Shown: positions 8,158 to 17,183, counted from the first letter of the stretch. The stretch: DNA of 55,177 bases from an uncultured Traorella sp. (GCA_944324265.1 CALUVS010000012.1:1-55177), one strand, 5' to 3'. Notes: a model not told the origin generated them from the letters alone. A program made the numbers and translations.

Positions 8158-11043
8158 ATGCGATTGACAAAAAAACTCATTGTTTCTGTACTTTGTGCAG
8201 GAATGATGTTACATACACAAATTGGCCTTGTGCAGCAGGAAATCAGTGCCCGTGTCGGCAGAAATGATCCTGTTTTATTGAAATTATCCGGTTCAGGCAC
8301 ATTGGATATTTATGCGGATGAATCATTGACCAATGCGATTACTTATATCAGCAAGTCCGGAAATTATGCCGGTGATATGGCTTTGCTGGAAGAAAGCGAT
8401 AATGCCTATAAGGTGCGCATTGCCGGTTATACAGGATGGGTGCGCAAGCAAAGCGGATTGACACCGCTCACGATGAGTGAAATTGTGAGTCCGTCTTATT
8501 ATGCGGTAAACAGCTCTCATGAATTGTATCACCGTATTTCTACAAATCCGACAGGTACGACCTATTCAACGACACCGGTATTAGGTCCGGCACCTGATTA
8601 TTTGGAGACTGGAGTCAACTATTACAGTTATGACGGTATTTATTTCTATGAGGATTATTTGGACATGATCAATGATTATGTCAGCAATACTACACGCCGT
8701 GCCGTCAATGACGGAGAGCCTTATTATAATTATTACTTGTATTTGCCTTTCCACACAGAAAGCAATTATGACGGCGATGACTTAAATGAATATATGGAGG
8801 ATACATTGAACTGGACCGATGTGCCGGACAGTTATCCTGCTTCTCAGCATGAATCCATGCTTTATGGAGAAGGAGATACTTTCTTTGAAATTCAGGATGA
8901 ATATGGAACGAATGCATTGCTGATCTTTGCAATTGCGATGAATGAAAGTGCCGGAAGATCTGAATATGCTGTTGAAAGAAATAATTTGTTTGGTTTAGGG
9001 GCTGTGGATGCAAATCCGGACAGTGCCAATGATTATGATTCCATTGCGGAATGTATTGAACAGTTTGCTACTTATCATATCAATTGGGGATATCTGGATT
9101 ATTATGATTCTCGTTATTTCGGCGGTCATGTCGGAAACAAAGCCAGCGGGATCAATGTGAAATATGCTTCCGATCCATATTGGGGCGAAAAAGCAGCCAT
9201 GTATTATTATCGTGTAGATAAAGCTTTAGGTATGGAAGATTATGAAAGCTATACGATCGGGATCCATGAATCGGATGATGCTTATAGCTTATTGAAGGAA
9301 GCCAGAAGAAGCAGTTCTGTCATTGCCCGAATCAATACGGTTCCTTTGATGCCTTATGCCATCTTGGATGAAGAGGATGGCTATTATCGTGTGACAACGG
9401 ATTTCCATTTGACAGAGGATCGTTCTATCTTAAGACATGATGATTCTTTGTGGTATCTGCCTTTTGATTATGATAACAATTATGCTTACATTGAAGCGAA
9501 TGAATTATATGTCAATGGAGAAGTGCCTAGCGGCGGGGATTCAGAAGTTGTCATTGAGGATGCAAATTTATTGGCCTTGCTGAATGCGGAATTGGGCAAG
9601 GGAGCCAATGAAGCTCTTACCGAAAGAGAACTGCGTTCATTCACTTCTTTATCTTTGGATGCAGCCAATATTTCCAGCTTGAAGGGCATTGAAAATTGTA
9701 CGCGATTGACTTCATTGGAATTGATGAATGTCAATAGCTCATTGAATACAGATATTTTAAGTGAATGTACTTCCTTAGAATCAGTGGCGATTGAACCGGC
9801 CAATGCCTCTCAGCTGAGTTTTCTGCGCAATATGACATTGGAAGAAGCAGAGATTTATAATTTCACATTTACGGATTTCTTACGCACAGATTCTATGGAT
9901 CGATTAGTGATTGACGGCGGAAGCAATGCCGATCTCAGTCTTTTTGCCAACGCCGATGCAAATGAAATTGAAGTGATCAATCAGCAGATTGAAGCTGATC
10001 TTGTACATAATGGTCAAGTCTTTACCTATTTGAATCAATTGAAAGATATTAACGGCAACTTTATTTCTTTGGAGGATGTCGTTGTAACGGCGGATGGACA
10101 AAGTGCCGTATCTGTATATGAAAGCTCTGCCCGTACATTGACCATTCAGGCAGCGGCTGACAGTGAGGTGGAAATTGAAGTGGATCAGACATTCCGCGGC
10201 AAGGTAAGCCGTTATACTGCTGTTCTGCAGGCAGAAGTGCAGAATGAATCAGCGATTGATGCAGACTTGTCACAAAGCGGCTGGCAGCTGATCAACGGTA
10301 CTTGGGTCTATGTAGAAAATAATGTGCTGACAAAAGGATGGAAGCAGATCAATGGTACATGGTATTATTTCAAAGACAATGGTGCCATGGCCACCGGCTG
10401 GTTCATGGATGAAAAGATGTGCTGGTATTTCTTGGATTATCAAAGCGGTGCAATGAAAGTGGGCTGGGCAGCTGATGGTGCGAACTGGTATTATCTGAAT
10501 CCGGCGAACGGCATCATGCAGACAGGCTGGCTGAATATTAACGGACAGACTTATTACTGTCTGACAAGCGGAGTGAATGCCGGAGCGATGGTCACTGGTT
10601 ATGCGGATATTGATGGAGTGACTTATGAATTTGATTCCAGCGGTGTTTATCTGCGGGAAGTAGGACCGGCTGAAAATCCGCAGGAACCTCAAGAACCGCA
10701 GGAACCGGAAACACCGACAAGTCCTGAATCACCGGAAGAACCGGAAGGACCAAGTCATCCGGATGAACCGACAGAAACAGTGAAAAACTGGTGGGTAGAG
10801 GAAAGTGATGGCTGGACTTTCTATCAGAATAATGTGCCTGTCGAAAATATCTGGGTTGCTGATCATAACAATGATTGGTTCTATGCCGGAGCTAACGGCA
10901 AGATGCTGGTATCCAGCTGGATTGCTCGTGATGCTTCCGGAGAAATCTGGTATTATGTCGATGCCGAAGGAAAAATGGTGACCAATACAGTTGTGGATGG
11001 ATATACCATTGATGCCAACGGTGAATGGCATGCTTACGAATAA
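8158..11043 (+). CDS. Secreted GH73-type cell-wall hydrolase with SH3-like, leucine-rich and choline-binding-type repeats
   Basis: A 961-residue secreted protein predicted to cut N-acetylglucosaminyl bonds in peptidoglycan. Order: signal peptide (1 to about 31); SH3-like segment (about 40-105); glucosaminidase domain (about 250-365) with AIAMNESAGRSEYA carrying the likely catalytic Glu, then NNLFGLGA and a YYDSRYFGG stretch; second SH3-like segment (about 375-450); a leucine-rich stretch (about 470-610) of LTSLELMNVNSS type; then Trp/Tyr/Gly wall-binding repeats (WYYFKDNGAMATGW-like, about 705-835). A Pro-Glu linker rich in QEP/PEEP (about 840-880) precedes two more repeats. The repeats are those that hold proteins to choline-substituted wall polymers in other Firmicutes. 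Directly upstream of ftsA-ftsZ, so a septal role is possible but unproven. Confidence 0.88.
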   Translation: MRLTKKLIVSVLCAGMMLHTQIGLVQQEISARVGRNDPVLLKLSGSGTLDIYADESLTNAITYISKSGNYAGDMALLEESDNAYKVRIAGYTGWVRKQSGLTPLTMSEIVSPSYYAVNSSHELYHRISTNPTGTTYSTTPVLGPAPDYLETGVNYYSYDGIYFYEDYLDMINDYVSNTTRRAVNDGEPYYNYYLYLPFHTESNYDGDDLNEYMEDTLNWTDVPDSYPASQHESMLYGEGDTFFEIQDEYGTNALLIFAIAMNESAGRSEYAVERNNLFGLGAVDANPDSANDYDSIAECIEQFATYHINWGYLDYYDSRYFGGHVGNKASGINVKYASDPYWGEKAAMYYYRVDKALGMEDYESYTIGIHESDDAYSLLKEARRSSSVIARINTVPLMPYAILDEEDGYYRVTTDFHLTEDRSILRHDDSLWYLPFDYDNNYAYIEANELYVNGEVPSGGDSEVVIEDANLLALLNAELGKGANEALTERELRSFTSLSLDAANISSLKGIENCTRLTSLELMNVNSSLNTDILSECTSLESVAIEPANASQLSFLRNMTLEEAEIYNFTFTDFLRTDSMDRLVIDGGSNADLSLFANADANEIEVINQQIEADLVHNGQVFTYLNQLKDINGNFISLEDVVVTADGQSAVSVYESSARTLTIQAAADSEVEIEVDQTFRGKVSRYTAVLQAEVQNESAIDADLSQSGWQLINGTWVYVENNVLTKGWKQINGTWYYFKDNGAMATGWFMDEKMCWYFLDYQSGAMKVGWAADGANWYYLNPANGIMQTGWLNINGQTYYCLTSGVNAGAMVTGYADIDGVTYEFDSSGVYLREVGPAENPQEPQEPQEPETPTSPESPEEPEGPSHPDEPTETVKNWWVEESDGWTFYQNNVPVENIWVADHNNDWFYAGANGKMLVSSWIARDASGEIWYYVDAEGKMVTNTVVDGYTIDANGEWHAYE

Positions 11044-11058
11044 GGGATTATTTATACA

Positions 11059-11087
11059 AAGGGTTTCTTGAATGGGAAATCCTTTTT
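11059..11087 (+). terminator. Terminator after the wall hydrolase gene
   Basis: Nine-bp stem AAGGGTTTC/GAAATCCTT (one G-T pair), 8-nt loop, then TTTTT. Confidence 0.75.
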
Positions 11088-11134
11088 GCATAATGCAAAA
11101 AAGGGAATGTTTGATTGAAAAAACGTTCATTTGC

Positions 11135-11155
11135 GGAAAAAGTTTTTCTTTTTCC
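11135..11155 (+). other. Hairpin upstream of the ftsA-like gene
   Basis: Perfect 8-bp inverted repeat GGAAAAAG-TTTTT-CTTTTTCC in the 183-bp gap before the ftsA-like gene. It could be a back-up terminator or part of the leader; no T-run follows immediately. A weak -10 (TAGAAT, 11199-11204) lies between it and the gene. Confidence 0.4.
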
Positions 11156-11226
11156 CATTAAACTATTTTTTCAATCTGTTAATTATGTTATTATATTGTA
11201 GAATAAGTGTGTCAGGGGGTATTGAA

Positions 11227-12471
11227 GTGTCCAGCAAACAGATTTATGCAGCTCTTGAAATTGCAGACCATGAAGTGCGGCTTGTTGTCGGTGAATTTCA
11301 TGAATCTCATTTTAATGTCCTGCGTGTAGAAAGAACACGTCACAATGGCATTGAGAACCTTCAGATTGTCAATGAAGCTCAAGTCATTAGTGCACTGACA
11401 AAAGCAGTCGAAAATGCTTCCAATATTCTTGGATACAAAATCGAAAGAGTTTTACTGGCTGTGCCATGTGTTTCTGTGAAGAAAAAAACTAGAAAAGTAA
11501 GTGTTTCTATTCCAAGCGGAATGATTCAGCTGTCCGACTTGCAGAAGGGGATCAATCAGGCGGTATCGATTCGTCCGGAGGATTATCTGGAATTAGTGAA
11601 TGTCGGCGGCATCAAATATATTGTGAACGGCATTGGTTCAAGAAAAATGCCGATTGGTGAGAATTGTGAACAGCTGACCATGGAAATTGATTTGTTCTAT
11701 GCAGATAAGATGACATTATATCGTTATGCCGGTGCTGTGGAAAAAGCAGGATTGGAAATTATGGATATATGTCTGGATGCCTATGCAATTGGTGAAGAAG
11801 CTGCATTATTTGAACAGACAATTGAAAATTATATTGTATTAGTGAATTTTGCTCGTCAGAGCACAACCTTATCTTTGTTTTCACAAGGAAAATTATTGAA
11901 TTGTGAAACATTGTATCAAGGATATGGATCTTGGGTAAGTCAGGTACGCAATGCGACGGGCATCAAAACAGATCTGGCTTGCCGATTGATTTTTGAGAAT
12001 GCGGCTTTTGATGAGAAAAATTGCTCGGATACACCAATTTTCTTATGGGCAAACAATGGTGAAGAAAAAACATTGTCCGGCCGTCAGCTGAATGAATTGG
12101 TGAAAAAAGAAGCTTATGCATGGATCGAAAAGATCAAGAATGCAGTTACACCGATCAAAGAGGCCGGCAATGTCAAAGTAGTGGTAACGGGTGATGGCTG
12201 TGAAATTGTCGGCATGAAAAAATTGCTTGAACAGCTGGAAATGGATGTGACGATTTATGTGCCGCAGACCATTGGGGCTCGTAATACAGGATTAACCACT
12301 TGTCTTGGCATGTTCTATGCGTGGCAGTCCATCAATGCGATTCGTGCAAAGAAAACGATCTGCAGTGAACCTTTATGGATTGAAGAAGCGATTCACAATG
12401 TGAATGGCAAGAATAATGATGAGGCTGGTTTTACAAAGAAGTTAGTGAAAATTATCATGAATGACAAATAG
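11227..12471 (+). CDS. ftsA: Cell division protein FtsA (divergent)
   Basis: A 414-residue actin-like ATPase expected to tether FtsZ filaments to the membrane. N-terminal [16 protein letters not shown] fits the FtsA phosphate-1 region but is diverged; [25 protein letters not shown] (phosphate 2) and [15 protein letters not shown] (adenosine loop) follow the family order. The tail [11 protein letters not shown] can form the short amphipathic helix that serves as FtsA's membrane anchor. The start is GTG 11227, 7 nt after AGGGGG; a longer frame from TTG 11131 runs through hairpin and promoter DNA. Position 17 nt before ftsZ is the strongest support for the name. Confidence 0.82.
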   Translation: MSSKQIYAALEIADHEVRLVVGEFHESHFNVLRVERTRHNGIENLQIVNEAQVISALTKAVENASNILGYKIERVLLAVPCVSVKKKTRKVSVSIPSGMIQLSDLQKGINQAVSIRPEDYLELVNVGGIKYIVNGIGSRKMPIGENCEQLTMEIDLFYADKMTLYRYAGAVEKAGLEIMDICLDAYAIGEEAALFEQTIENYIVLVNFARQSTTLSLFSQGKLLNCETLYQGYGSWVSQVRNATGIKTDLACRLIFENAAFDEKNCSDTPIFLWANNGEEKTLSGRQLNELVKKEAYAWIEKIKNAVTPIKEAGNVKVVVTGDGCEIVGMKKLLEQLEMDVTIYVPQTIGARNTGLTTCLGMFYAWQSINAIRAKKTICSEPLWIEEAIHNVNGKNNDEAGFTKKLVKIIMNDK

Positions 12472-12488
12472 AGAGAGTGAGGATGTTT

Positions 12489-13538
12489 ATGGGTGACTTA
12501 GATTTTAGACAAGTAGCCAATATCAAGGTGTTTGGTGTTGGCGGTGCCGGCGGCAATGCCGTGAATAGAATGGTAAAAGAAGGTGTGCGCGGAGTTGAAT
12601 TTTATGTGTGCAATACTGATTTGCAGGTATTGAATGATTCTCCTGTCAGCAACCGTATTGTATTGGGCCGTGAATTGACAGGCGGATTAGGTGCCGGAGG
12701 AAATCCGGAAATCGGACGTATGGCTGCCGAAGAAAGCATTGAAGAAATCCGCAATGAAATCAAAGGGGCTGATATGATCTTTATTACAGCCGGTCTTGGC
12801 GGCGGTACAGGAACAGGTGCGGCTCCGGTGTTTGCGAAGATTGCAAAAGAAGAAGGAGCTTTGACAGTAGCTATCGTTACAAATCCATTTGTTTTTGAAG
12901 GCAGAAAAAGAAGTGAACAGGCAGCAGCCGGTTTGGCAGAACTGAAAAAACATGTCGATTCACTGATTGTCGTTTCCAATAACAACTTGCTTGAAGTATT
13001 GGGAAGAAAACCTATTTCTGAAGCTTTTGAGGCTGCCGATAATGTCTTGCGTCAAGGGGTTCAGACAATTACCGATCTGATTGCAGTTCCTGCATTGATC
13101 AACTTGGACTTTGCGGACGTAAAATCAATTATGTCCAACCGCGGTACATGTGTGATCGGGGTAGGGATGGCTGAAGGCGAAGAAAAAGCGCGTACAGCAG
13201 CTGAAAGAGCGATTCAGTCACCATTGCTTGAGAAGAAGATCAATGGAGCTACAAGCGCCATTATTAACTTGACAGGCGGTAATTCCACAACATTATATGA
13301 TGCCTTGGATGCCCGTGAAGTTATCGCAGAGGCTTGCGGCGGTGAAGTTGAAAATACGATCTATGGTATTGCCATCAATGAAAATCTGGGAGATGCAGTC
13401 ATTGTGACAGTCATTGCAACAGGCTTTGATGATGATGCTGAATATAGTGCAGCTGCTCCGACAGCTCAGAAGCCAGCGGCAAAACAAAACACACAGGAAC
13501 CAAGTGAACCTGATTTTCCTAAATTCTTTATGAGATAA
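12489..13538 (+). CDS. ftsZ: Cell division protein FtsZ
   Basis: Tubulin-like GTPase that forms the cytokinetic ring. The 349-residue product shows [17 protein letters not shown] at the N-terminus, the tubulin signature GGGTGTG (about residues 103-111), NNNLLEV and [11 protein letters not shown] (the T7 loop contributing the catalytic Asp). A variable linker rich in Ala/Gln is followed by the conserved C-terminal peptide PDFPKFFMR, which binds FtsA and other partners. I choose ATG 12489, 6 nt after GAGG; GTG 12477 and ATG 12483 in the same frame are less well placed. Likely cotranscribed with ftsA and ended by a terminator; no other dcw genes are adjacent. Confidence 0.98.
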   Translation: MGDLDFRQVANIKVFGVGGAGGNAVNRMVKEGVRGVEFYVCNTDLQVLNDSPVSNRIVLGRELTGGLGAGGNPEIGRMAAEESIEEIRNEIKGADMIFITAGLGGGTGTGAAPVFAKIAKEEGALTVAIVTNPFVFEGRKRSEQAAAGLAELKKHVDSLIVVSNNNLLEVLGRKPISEAFEAADNVLRQGVQTITDLIAVPALINLDFADVKSIMSNRGTCVIGVGMAEGEEKARTAAERAIQSPLLEKKINGATSAIINLTGGNSTTLYDALDAREVIAEACGGEVENTIYGIAINENLGDAVIVTVIATGFDDDAEYSAAAPTAQKPAAKQNTQEPSEPDFPKFFMR

Positions 13539-13563
13539 GACCTGAGTTCAGGTCTTTTTTTTT
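13537..13563 (+). terminator. Terminator after ftsZ
   Basis: Stem AAGACCT/AGGTCTT (extendable by two pairs) overlapping the stop codon, then a nine-base T-run. Confidence 0.92.
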
Positions 13564-13598
13564 GATCGCTCTCATATTTTAAAATAAGGAGTGATCGA

Positions 13599-16136
13599 AT
13601 GAATGCCTATACAGTGAAAGAACTGGAATTATTGCTTGGCAGCAATATCAATCAAGGATTAAGCAGCCATGAAGCTGAAAAACGTTTACATAGAGATGGA
13701 TTGAATGAAATTGTACAGCTGCCGAAAAAGCAGTTTTATGTTGTTTTTATCGAACAATTGAAAGATCCGATGGTCTTGATTTTGCTGATAGGAGCAGGAC
13801 TAAGCATCATGCTTTCAGAAATAGTCGATGCTTTGATTATTTTAATTGTGATCCTGCTCAATGCCGCTATCGGTGCTTTTCAGGTCATGCGCTCAGAAAA
13901 GGCCATGGATGCGCTGAAAAAGCTTATGCAGGCGACTTGCCGGGTCAAAAGAGATGGTGTGATTCAAGAGATCAATGTCAATGAAGTAGTTGTCGGAGAT
14001 ATGATCGAATTTGAAGCAGGAGATTGTATTCCCTGTGATATCCGTTTGACGCATACAACCCATCTGATGATGGATGAGAGCTTATTGACCGGAGAAAGTC
14101 ATCCTTCTGCGAAAAGTGAGTTTGTGCGCTGTGATGAAGATGCATTGCCCATTGATCAGAAAAATATGGTCTTTATGTCTTGTTATGTTGCTAGCGGCAG
14201 AGGCAGCGGCATAGCCATTCGCTGCGGGATGAACAGTGAAGTCGGCAAGATTGCAGATTTATTAAATGAAGAAAAAACAGAATTGACGCCGATGCAGAGA
14301 CGTATGAATCAGATGAGCCGCTATTTAGGCTTATTTGCTGTTTTAATCTGTGCATTGATGTTCAGTATTGCCATTGCACAAGGAAAGAATATGCTGGAAA
14401 TGCTGCTGCTGGCCATTTCCTTGGCAGTTGCAGCTATTCCGGAAGGCTTATTGGCGGTAGTAACAATTGTTCAGTCGATGGGTGTCTTTAAAATGTCTCA
14501 GAAACAGGCAGTCGTCCGTCATCTACATGCGGTAGAAACATTGGGCAGTGTCAGTGTGATCTGTTCAGATAAAACAGGAACGCTGACGCAGAATGTCATG
14601 CATGTGGTATCGACTTATTGCCAGCATCAGTTTGATTCTTCATTGTCCAAGGAATATCTGCAGTGCTGTGCTTTATGTCACAATGTCAGCATCCATCAGG
14701 ATGAATTGATGGGCGATGCCAGTGAAAAAGCTTTGGTGCATTTTATCAAAGATAAGATTTCACTTCCGGAGCTGGCCTGTGAATATGTTCGCATCGATGA
14801 AATTCCATTTGATTCCATCCGCAAAAAAATGAGCACGGTTCATCTGCATCATCAAGAAAAAATTGTCTTCTCAAAGGGCAGCTTGGAAAGAATCTTAGAA
14901 GTCTGCACTTTATCCGAATATGAAAAGAAACGCATTGAAGAAGCTGCCCGCATCATGGAAAATCAAGCCCTGCGCGTATTTGCATTTGCCTATAAAAAAA
15001 TGGGCAATAACAATTCCAATGCCTATGAAAAGGAAATGCAGTTTATCGGCTTGGCCGGTTTGATGGATCCCCCGCGCCCAGAAGTAGCTCAAGCAATAGA
15101 AATGTGCAGAAAGGCCAGCATTCGTGTCATTATGATCACGGGAGACAGTGCACATACGGCTTTAGCGATTGCCCAGAAACTGAAGATTGCACAGACAAGC
15201 AAGGAAGTCATGAGCGGCTATGAAATTGAAAAATGCAGTGATCAGGAATTAAAGATCAAATGTCAAAATACACAAGTATTTGCCCGTGTATCTCCGACTC
15301 ATAAGGTACGTATCGTCAATTGCTTAAAGGAACAAGGGGAAATCGTAGCAATGAGCGGGGACGGCGTCAATGATGCCCCGGCACTGAAAAGTGCAGATAT
15401 CGGTATTGCCATGGGACAAAACGGCAGTGATGTATGCAAAAGTGCCAGTGATATCTTATTGCTGGATGATAATTTTTCAACCATCGTGAAGGCTGTAGAA
15501 GCAGGCCGAAACATTTATTTAAAAATACAGAAAAGTATCTTTTATCTTCTTTCCTGCAATCTGGGAGAGATCATGACCTTGTTTTTGGCTATTTTGTTAT
15601 TGCCTCACGGCAAACCGCCTTTATTGGCCATTCAGCTGCTTTGGACCAATTTAGTAACGGATGCTTTTCCGGCCTTGGCGTTAGGCATTGAACCTGACCA
15701 GCAGCATGTCATGAATGACAAGCCGCGTCATCCCAAAGAAAGCTTATTTGCGCATGGCGGATTGATCTATATTATCTGCAATGGACTATTTATCGGTACG
15801 ATGTCTTTGGTTGCTTTCCGTTATGGCCTTTCTTTCTCACAAGAAACAGCACAGACGATGACCTTTATGGTCTTATCGATTTCACAGATGTTTCATTCGC
15901 TGAATTGCCGCAATATTCATCAAAGCATGTTTGCGATTGGCTTTTTTAAGAACAGAGCTTTATTGGCAACAGTAATTTTAGGTATAATCTTACAGGTAAT
16001 GGTCACACATCTGACATTTTTCAATATGATCTTTAAAACTATTCCTTTGAATATGACTCAGTGGCTTGTGGTATTAGTTTTATCCTTGGCGATCATTCCC
16101 ATCAATGAAATCAGTAAGTTTTTAGCCAAAGAATAG
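13599..16136 (+). CDS. Cation-transporting P-type ATPase, Ca2+ type (P2)
   Basis: An 845-residue membrane pump that couples ATP hydrolysis to export of a cation, most likely Ca2+. Visible: N-terminal cation-ATPase domain, the actuator loop LLTGESHPS (about 162-170), the membrane motif AIPEGLLAVV typical of Ca2+ pumps, the phosphorylation motif SDKTGTLTQN with Asp324, and the hinge MSGDGVNDAPALKSADIGIAMG. About ten membrane segments are expected, including a four-helix C-terminal block starting ALGIEP. Length is normal for bacterial SERCA/PMCA-like pumps. Ribosome site AAGGAG precedes the ATG. No obvious terminator follows before the rubrerythrin promoter. Confidence 0.93.
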   Translation: MNAYTVKELELLLGSNINQGLSSHEAEKRLHRDGLNEIVQLPKKQFYVVFIEQLKDPMVLILLIGAGLSIMLSEIVDALIILIVILLNAAIGAFQVMRSEKAMDALKKLMQATCRVKRDGVIQEINVNEVVVGDMIEFEAGDCIPCDIRLTHTTHLMMDESLLTGESHPSAKSEFVRCDEDALPIDQKNMVFMSCYVASGRGSGIAIRCGMNSEVGKIADLLNEEKTELTPMQRRMNQMSRYLGLFAVLICALMFSIAIAQGKNMLEMLLLAISLAVAAIPEGLLAVVTIVQSMGVFKMSQKQAVVRHLHAVETLGSVSVICSDKTGTLTQNVMHVVSTYCQHQFDSSLSKEYLQCCALCHNVSIHQDELMGDASEKALVHFIKDKISLPELACEYVRIDEIPFDSIRKKMSTVHLHHQEKIVFSKGSLERILEVCTLSEYEKKRIEEAARIMENQALRVFAFAYKKMGNNNSNAYEKEMQFIGLAGLMDPPRPEVAQAIEMCRKASIRVIMITGDSAHTALAIAQKLKIAQTSKEVMSGYEIEKCSDQELKIKCQNTQVFARVSPTHKVRIVNCLKEQGEIVAMSGDGVNDAPALKSADIGIAMGQNGSDVCKSASDILLLDDNFSTIVKAVEAGRNIYLKIQKSIFYLLSCNLGEIMTLFLAILLLPHGKPPLLAIQLLWTNLVTDAFPALALGIEPDQQHVMNDKPRHPKESLFAHGGLIYIICNGLFIGTMSLVAFRYGLSFSQETAQTMTFMVLSISQMFHSLNCRNIHQSMFAIGFFKNRALLATVILGIILQVMVTHLTFFNMIFKTIPLNMTQWLVVLVLSLAIIPINEISKFLAKE

Positions 16137-16165
16137 AGTTTGTACAGTCATTTGGAACTTCTAGG

Positions 16166-16194
16166 TTGACATTCTGATAGTTAACTGTCAGAAT
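16166..16194 (+). promoter_or_regulatory. Rubrerythrin promoter with a built-in palindromic operator
   Basis: A perfect -35 TTGACA (16166-16171), a 17-nt spacer and CAGAAT (16189-16194) as -10. A 22-bp palindrome with one mismatched pair (16172-16193; arms TTCTGA and TCAGAA around AGTTAACT) fills the spacer and most of the -10, so a bound protein would block polymerase. A peroxide- or redox-sensing repressor is plausible from the target gene; the site is not a clear PerR or Fur box. Confidence 0.75.
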
Positions 16195-16221
16195 AGAGTT
16201 AGTAACATGGAGGTAAAAAGT

Positions 16222-16761
16222 ATGAACTTAAAAGGAACTAAAACTGAAAAGAATTTGATGGCTGCATTTGCCGGTGAATCACAGGCAACAAATAAGTATA
16301 CTTATTATGCAAGCAAGGCTAAAAAAGAAGGCTATGTTCAGATTGCTCAGTTATTTGAAAAAACAGCTGCAAATGAAAGAGAACATGCGAAATTATGGTT
16401 TAAATTATTGCATGACGGCGGAGTACCTTCAACAGCAGAAAACTTAAAAGACGCTGCAGCTGGTGAAAACTACGAATGGACAGATATGTACGCAACTTTC
16501 GCTAAAGAAGCCAGAGAAGAAGGGTTTGAAGAAATTGCCAAAATGATGGAAGGTGTTGCGGCAATTGAAAAACACCACGAAGAACGCTATAACAAATTAT
16601 TGGCCAATGTAGAAGGCAAAGTTGTTTTCGCAAAAGATGGTATTGTTGTTTGGGAATGCTTAAACTGCGGTCACCTGCATGTTGGAACTGAAGCTCCAGA
16701 AGTATGCCCTGTGTGCAATCACCCTCAATCTTACTTTGCTTTGGAAGTAGAAAATTACTAA
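16222..16761 (+). CDS. rbr: Rubrerythrin
   Basis: Non-haem di-iron peroxidase that reduces H2O2 in anaerobes, cytosolic. The 179-residue protein has the four-helix ferritin-like domain with iron ligands in FAGESQA (Glu19), NEREHAK (Glu52, His55), EAREEG and [10 protein letters not shown], then a C-terminal rubredoxin-like domain with two CxxC knuckles (Cys146/149 and 162/165). Normal length. I start at ATG 16222, 8 nt after GGAGG; the in-frame ATG at 16207 overlaps that ribosome site. Own promoter and terminator. Confidence 0.96.
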   Translation: MNLKGTKTEKNLMAAFAGESQATNKYTYYASKAKKEGYVQIAQLFEKTAANEREHAKLWFKLLHDGGVPSTAENLKDAAAGENYEWTDMYATFAKEAREEGFEEIAKMMEGVAAIEKHHEERYNKLLANVEGKVVFAKDGIVVWECLNCGHLHVGTEAPEVCPVCNHPQSYFALEVENY

Positions 16762-16774
16762 TCAATGAATTCTT

Positions 16775-16799
16775 ACAGTGCATTCAATGCACTGTTTTT
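16775..16799 (+). terminator. Terminator after rubrerythrin
   Basis: Nine-bp perfect stem ACAGTGCAT/ATGCACTGT with a 3-nt loop, then TTTTT. Confidence 0.9.
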
Positions 16800-16851
16800 C
16801 TTTGGGATTATCAAAAAACGTGCTCATGCAAAGCAAAAAAGTTTTCGGTGA

Positions 16852-16974
16852 TTGTGTCATATTTATCCATATGCTATTGTCAGCTATTGTGAAAAACTCA
16901 TGTACGCATTTTCGTGAACTTTGCATAAAAATAGGCAAAAGAATAATAAGACCGGCAGAAAATGCCGGTTTTTC
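16852..16974 (+). ncRNA. Possible small RNA with its own promoter and terminator
   Basis: The 422-bp gap between rubrerythrin and the purine permease carries an intrinsic terminator (16951-16974) that belongs to no gene. Upstream is a usable promoter: TTGTGT (16852-16857), 17 nt, and an extended -10 TGC-TATTGT (16872-16880), giving a transcript of roughly 87 nt from about 16887. No good start codon with a ribosome site lies in it. Speculative; it could also be the remnant of a lost gene. Confidence 0.3.
16951..16974 (+). terminator. Orphan intrinsic terminator
   Basis: Perfect GC-rich stem ACCGGCA/TGCCGGT with loop GAAAA and five T. The nearest upstream gene already has its own terminator 150 bp earlier. 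Confidence 0.85.
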
Positions 16975-17025
16975 TTTAAAATCAATGCTTTTTTGTAATT
17001 TACTCGTGCATTTTAATTAGACTTA

Positions 17026-17034
17026 TGCTAGAAT
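17026..17034 (+). promoter_or_regulatory. Extended -10 promoter of the riboswitch-permease transcript
   Basis: TGC followed by TAGAAT (17029-17034). The expected start near 17041 coincides with the first base of the riboswitch P1 helix. Confidence 0.6.
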
Positions 17035-17040
17035 ATCTGC

Positions 17041-17163
17041 GTTTCGTATATTTTTACAGATATGGTGTAAATGTTTCTACCTGAAGACCGTAAATCTTCA
17101 GACTATGAATCGACATTTTTTCTATGTAAAAAAGTTGATTCTCGATATACGAGAATTTTTTTA
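17041..17163 (+). promoter_or_regulatory. Purine riboswitch (guanine/xanthine class) with terminator
   Basis: Aptamer core elements appear in order: TCGTATA, GATATGG, GTTTCTACC, CCGTAAA and GACTATG. P1 pairs TTCGTA (17043-17048) with TATGAA (17104-17109). The specificity base in the final core is C (GACTATG, not GATTATG), which marks guanine/hypoxanthine rather than adenine sensing. Downstream, ATTCTCG/CGAGAAT (17138-17156) plus a T-run is a terminator. GAATCGAC (17107-17114) can instead pair with GTTGATTC (17134-17141), overlapping P1 and the terminator stem: an antiterminator. Ligand binding should therefore turn the permease off. Confidence 0.93.
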
Positions 17164-17183
17164 TTTGTATGGAGGAAAAATGA

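Noticed and set aside
11131-11226. Hydrophobic N-terminal extension of FtsA
   Set aside because: It is the translation of a hairpin and promoter region; GTG 11227 has AGGGGG at the right distance and matches the FtsA start.
12602-12985. Minus-strand reading frames inside ftsZ
   Set aside because: Shadows of the conserved ftsZ codons.
16172-16193. PerR or Fur box reading of the rubrerythrin palindrome
   Set aside because: The arms TTCTGA/TCAGAA do not match the TTATAAT-type PerR box or the GATAAT-type Fur repeats.
16704-17020. Plus-strand reading frames in the rbr-permease gap
   Set aside because: They cross two intrinsic terminators, lack ribosome sites and have no recognisable sequence.
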